Source: Lepidurus packardi (taxonomy: Eukaryota > Arthropoda > Branchiopoda > Notostraca > Triopsidae). Taken from it: a DNA stretch of 64,000 bases. Shown piece by piece: positions 62,761-64,000 of the stretch (position 1 is the stretch's first letter; each line of letters opens with the position of its first letter). Below the pieces are notes generated by a model. It had not been told where the DNA came from. It saw nothing but the letters and a program-made list of their open reading frames with translations, and did not search any database. The translations under genes were made by a program, and so were the position numbers. Where the stretch lies: the NCBI GenBank assembly GCA_023053545.1, contig JAKZAN010000066.1, positions 1 through 64,000 of the forward strand, in the 5' to 3' direction.

Positions 62761-64000
62761 TGCAACATATCCAAGGAATTTCCCGCCATCAGTTTAATTT
62801 GAGCAGTCTGGAAGATACCATTTCTGCTGACAATCCAGTGCGTTTTATTGACGCATTTGTTAATAGTATAGATTTAGAAAAGCTCGGGTTTGCGGTAAAG
62901 GTGCTGAAAACTGAAGGTCGGCCGAGTTTTGAAACGCAGTTGTTTCTAAAAATCTATTTGTATGGTTATATTAATGGCATCAGAAGTTCCAGACGATTGG
63001 AGAAGGAGTGCCAACGCAATTTGGAAATGCAGTGGTTGGTGGAAGCACGCCGACCGAACTATCACTCAATAGCTGATTTTAGGAAGGACAACCCAAAAGC
63101 GCTGCGGCAGCTCTTCAAATTGTTTGTGTCGTTTCTGAAAGATGCAAACCTAATTGGTGGCGAAACCATCGCGATTGACGGCACAAAATCCCGAGCGCAC
63201 AATGGGAAAAAGTCCAACTTCAACCAAAAGAAAATCGACAAACACTTGGCCTATATCGAAGCAAAAACGCAGGAATATCTAGCGGCATTGGACCAAAACG
63301 ACAGCCAAGAAAAATCAACGGCTGTTACAAACATCCAACAAAAAATCGAGCGTTTAAAGCACAACAAGATCAACTATGAACTGCTTGAAACGCAGTTAAA
63401 AGCCAGCGGCGAACCTCAAATCAGCACCACCGATTCAGATGCCAGAGCGCTGTTGGTTCAAGGACAAGTGGTCGAGATAGCCTACAATATTCAGGCTGCG
63501 GTGGATGACAGGCACAACCTGGTTGTTGCCACGCATACGATCAATCGGAACGATAGAAACGCACTTTCGGCTATTGCCATCGAAGCCAAGGAAAACTTGG
63601 AAATTGAAACTTTTACGGCCTTGGTTGACAAAGGCTACCACAACGGACGCGAACTGGACACCTGCAAAAACCACGACATCACTACGATTGTTGCGGTTCC
63701 CGATCAAGGCAAGAGCAACGAAAACGGTACGCAACCTGACTATTTTGTATCGAAATTTACCTATAATAAAGAGTCGAATACCTACACCTGTCCGCAAGGA
63801 CAAACCCTGAGCACGACGGGGCGTTGGCACAAGAAAACCGGCCGAACCGAGGAAAGCGGCTATCAATTCCAAAAGTACCGCACGCCAGCCTGCAAAACCT
63901 GTCCTGTGAAGGATTTATGCACCAGTAGAAAGGGCGGGAGGGAACTGGATCGCAGCCAATATGCCGAGGCAGTAGAAGAGAACCTCGAGCGCTACCGAGC
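62761..64000 (+). CDS. IS1182 family transposase, intact as far as seen
   Basis: Open from ATG 62761 to the window end (413 codons) with none of the indels of copy 1. It has a DUF772-type N-terminal domain (LEDTISADNPVRFIDAFV, RRPNYHSIADFRKDNP), then a DDE domain with IAIDGTKSRAHNGKKSNF (first Asp) and ALVDKGYHNGRELDTC (second Asp). A zinc-like CKTCPVKDLC motif lies near residue 382. The catalytic Glu region lies past the window, as judged from copy 1. A TATATTTA box lies just upstream. Confidence 0.93.

Larger units (their letters stand above)
62677..64000 (+). mobile_element. IS1182-like insertion sequence, copy 2 (cut by window end)
   Basis: Left end CAGACCGTGAAAAAAC identical to copy 1, again directly after CTGCCAACGT. 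The body is nearly identical to copy 1, with scattered substitutions. The right end lies beyond the window. Confidence 0.9.

Noticed and set aside
56316..64000. Integron integrase
   Set aside because: No tyrosine recombinase motif was found on either strand. The only recombination enzymes are the IS1182-type DDE transposases.

Overview
The window is a piece of a Bacteroidota chromosome, most likely Flavobacterium or a close Flavobacteriaceae relative. Signs are the many TAnnTTTG (-7) promoter boxes with very short leaders, A-rich start regions instead of strong Shine-Dalgarno sites, lipoboxes and FAQ-type signal peptides, and family gene orders such as parA-parB-DUF5683-dapB-lepB-wbqC, mutA-mutB and grpE-dnaJ. 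No rRNA is present; one tRNA (Pro, TGG anticodon) is.

Layout. 1-8.7 kb: frameshifted DUF2461 gene, rhodanese-thioredoxin lipoprotein and recF on the minus strand; then TPR protein, ribH, mutL, two rhomboid proteins and a membrane endonuclease/exonuclease/phosphatase protein on the plus strand. 8.7-19.5 kb, minus strand: a parA-parB-DUF5683-dapB-lepB-wbqC operon, a dienoyl-CoA-reductase-like SDR, both subunits of methylmalonyl-CoA mutase, a DivIC/FtsB-like protein and uridine kinase. 19.5-20.1 kb: repeats only, including four tandem ~105-bp units. 20.2-30.2 kb: an AT-rich accessory block directly behind tRNA-Pro with a fibre-like surface protein, a frameshifted GH30 glycosidase, a TPR protein, a small membrane protein and a 1583-residue SUKH/SMI1-KNR4 protein. 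30.4-46.7 kb: core genes again (trxB, a PspC/PadR/DUF2807 envelope module, DUF4442, a TIGR01777 epimerase, YceI, grpE-dnaJ, a NatAB-like exporter, an NtrC-type regulator without a DNA-binding domain, a half-helicase, a Rieske oxidoreductase and an ABC-F protein). 47.2-54.2 kb: a complete hisGDCBHA-F-IE operon on the minus strand, preceded by a His-rich leader peptide and an attenuator hairpin. 54.5-56.0 kb: GNAT and DUF389 genes.

56.3-62.7 kb is the most unusual part. It reads as an integron-type cassette array in minus orientation. Five ~130-bp dyad-symmetric attC-like sites separate short cargo genes (a single-domain response regulator, lipoproteins, an alpha/beta hydrolase). In each cassette the 7-9 bp at one boundary is the (near-)reverse complement of the other boundary, as the R'/R'' boxes of a true cassette must be. 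No integron integrase lies in the window. Three copies of one IS1182-like element (one frameshifted, one a 3' remnant, one intact but cut by the window end) all abut the ACGT that spans the presumed crossover point, so the IS appears to target attC sites. A MITE-like sequence with 29-bp perfect inverted repeats lies in the same array.

Several genes carry one-base slips at homopolymers (DUF2461, GH30, the transposase, two cassette genes). Some may be assembly or base-calling errors rather than real pseudogenes, and this cannot be settled from one sequence.
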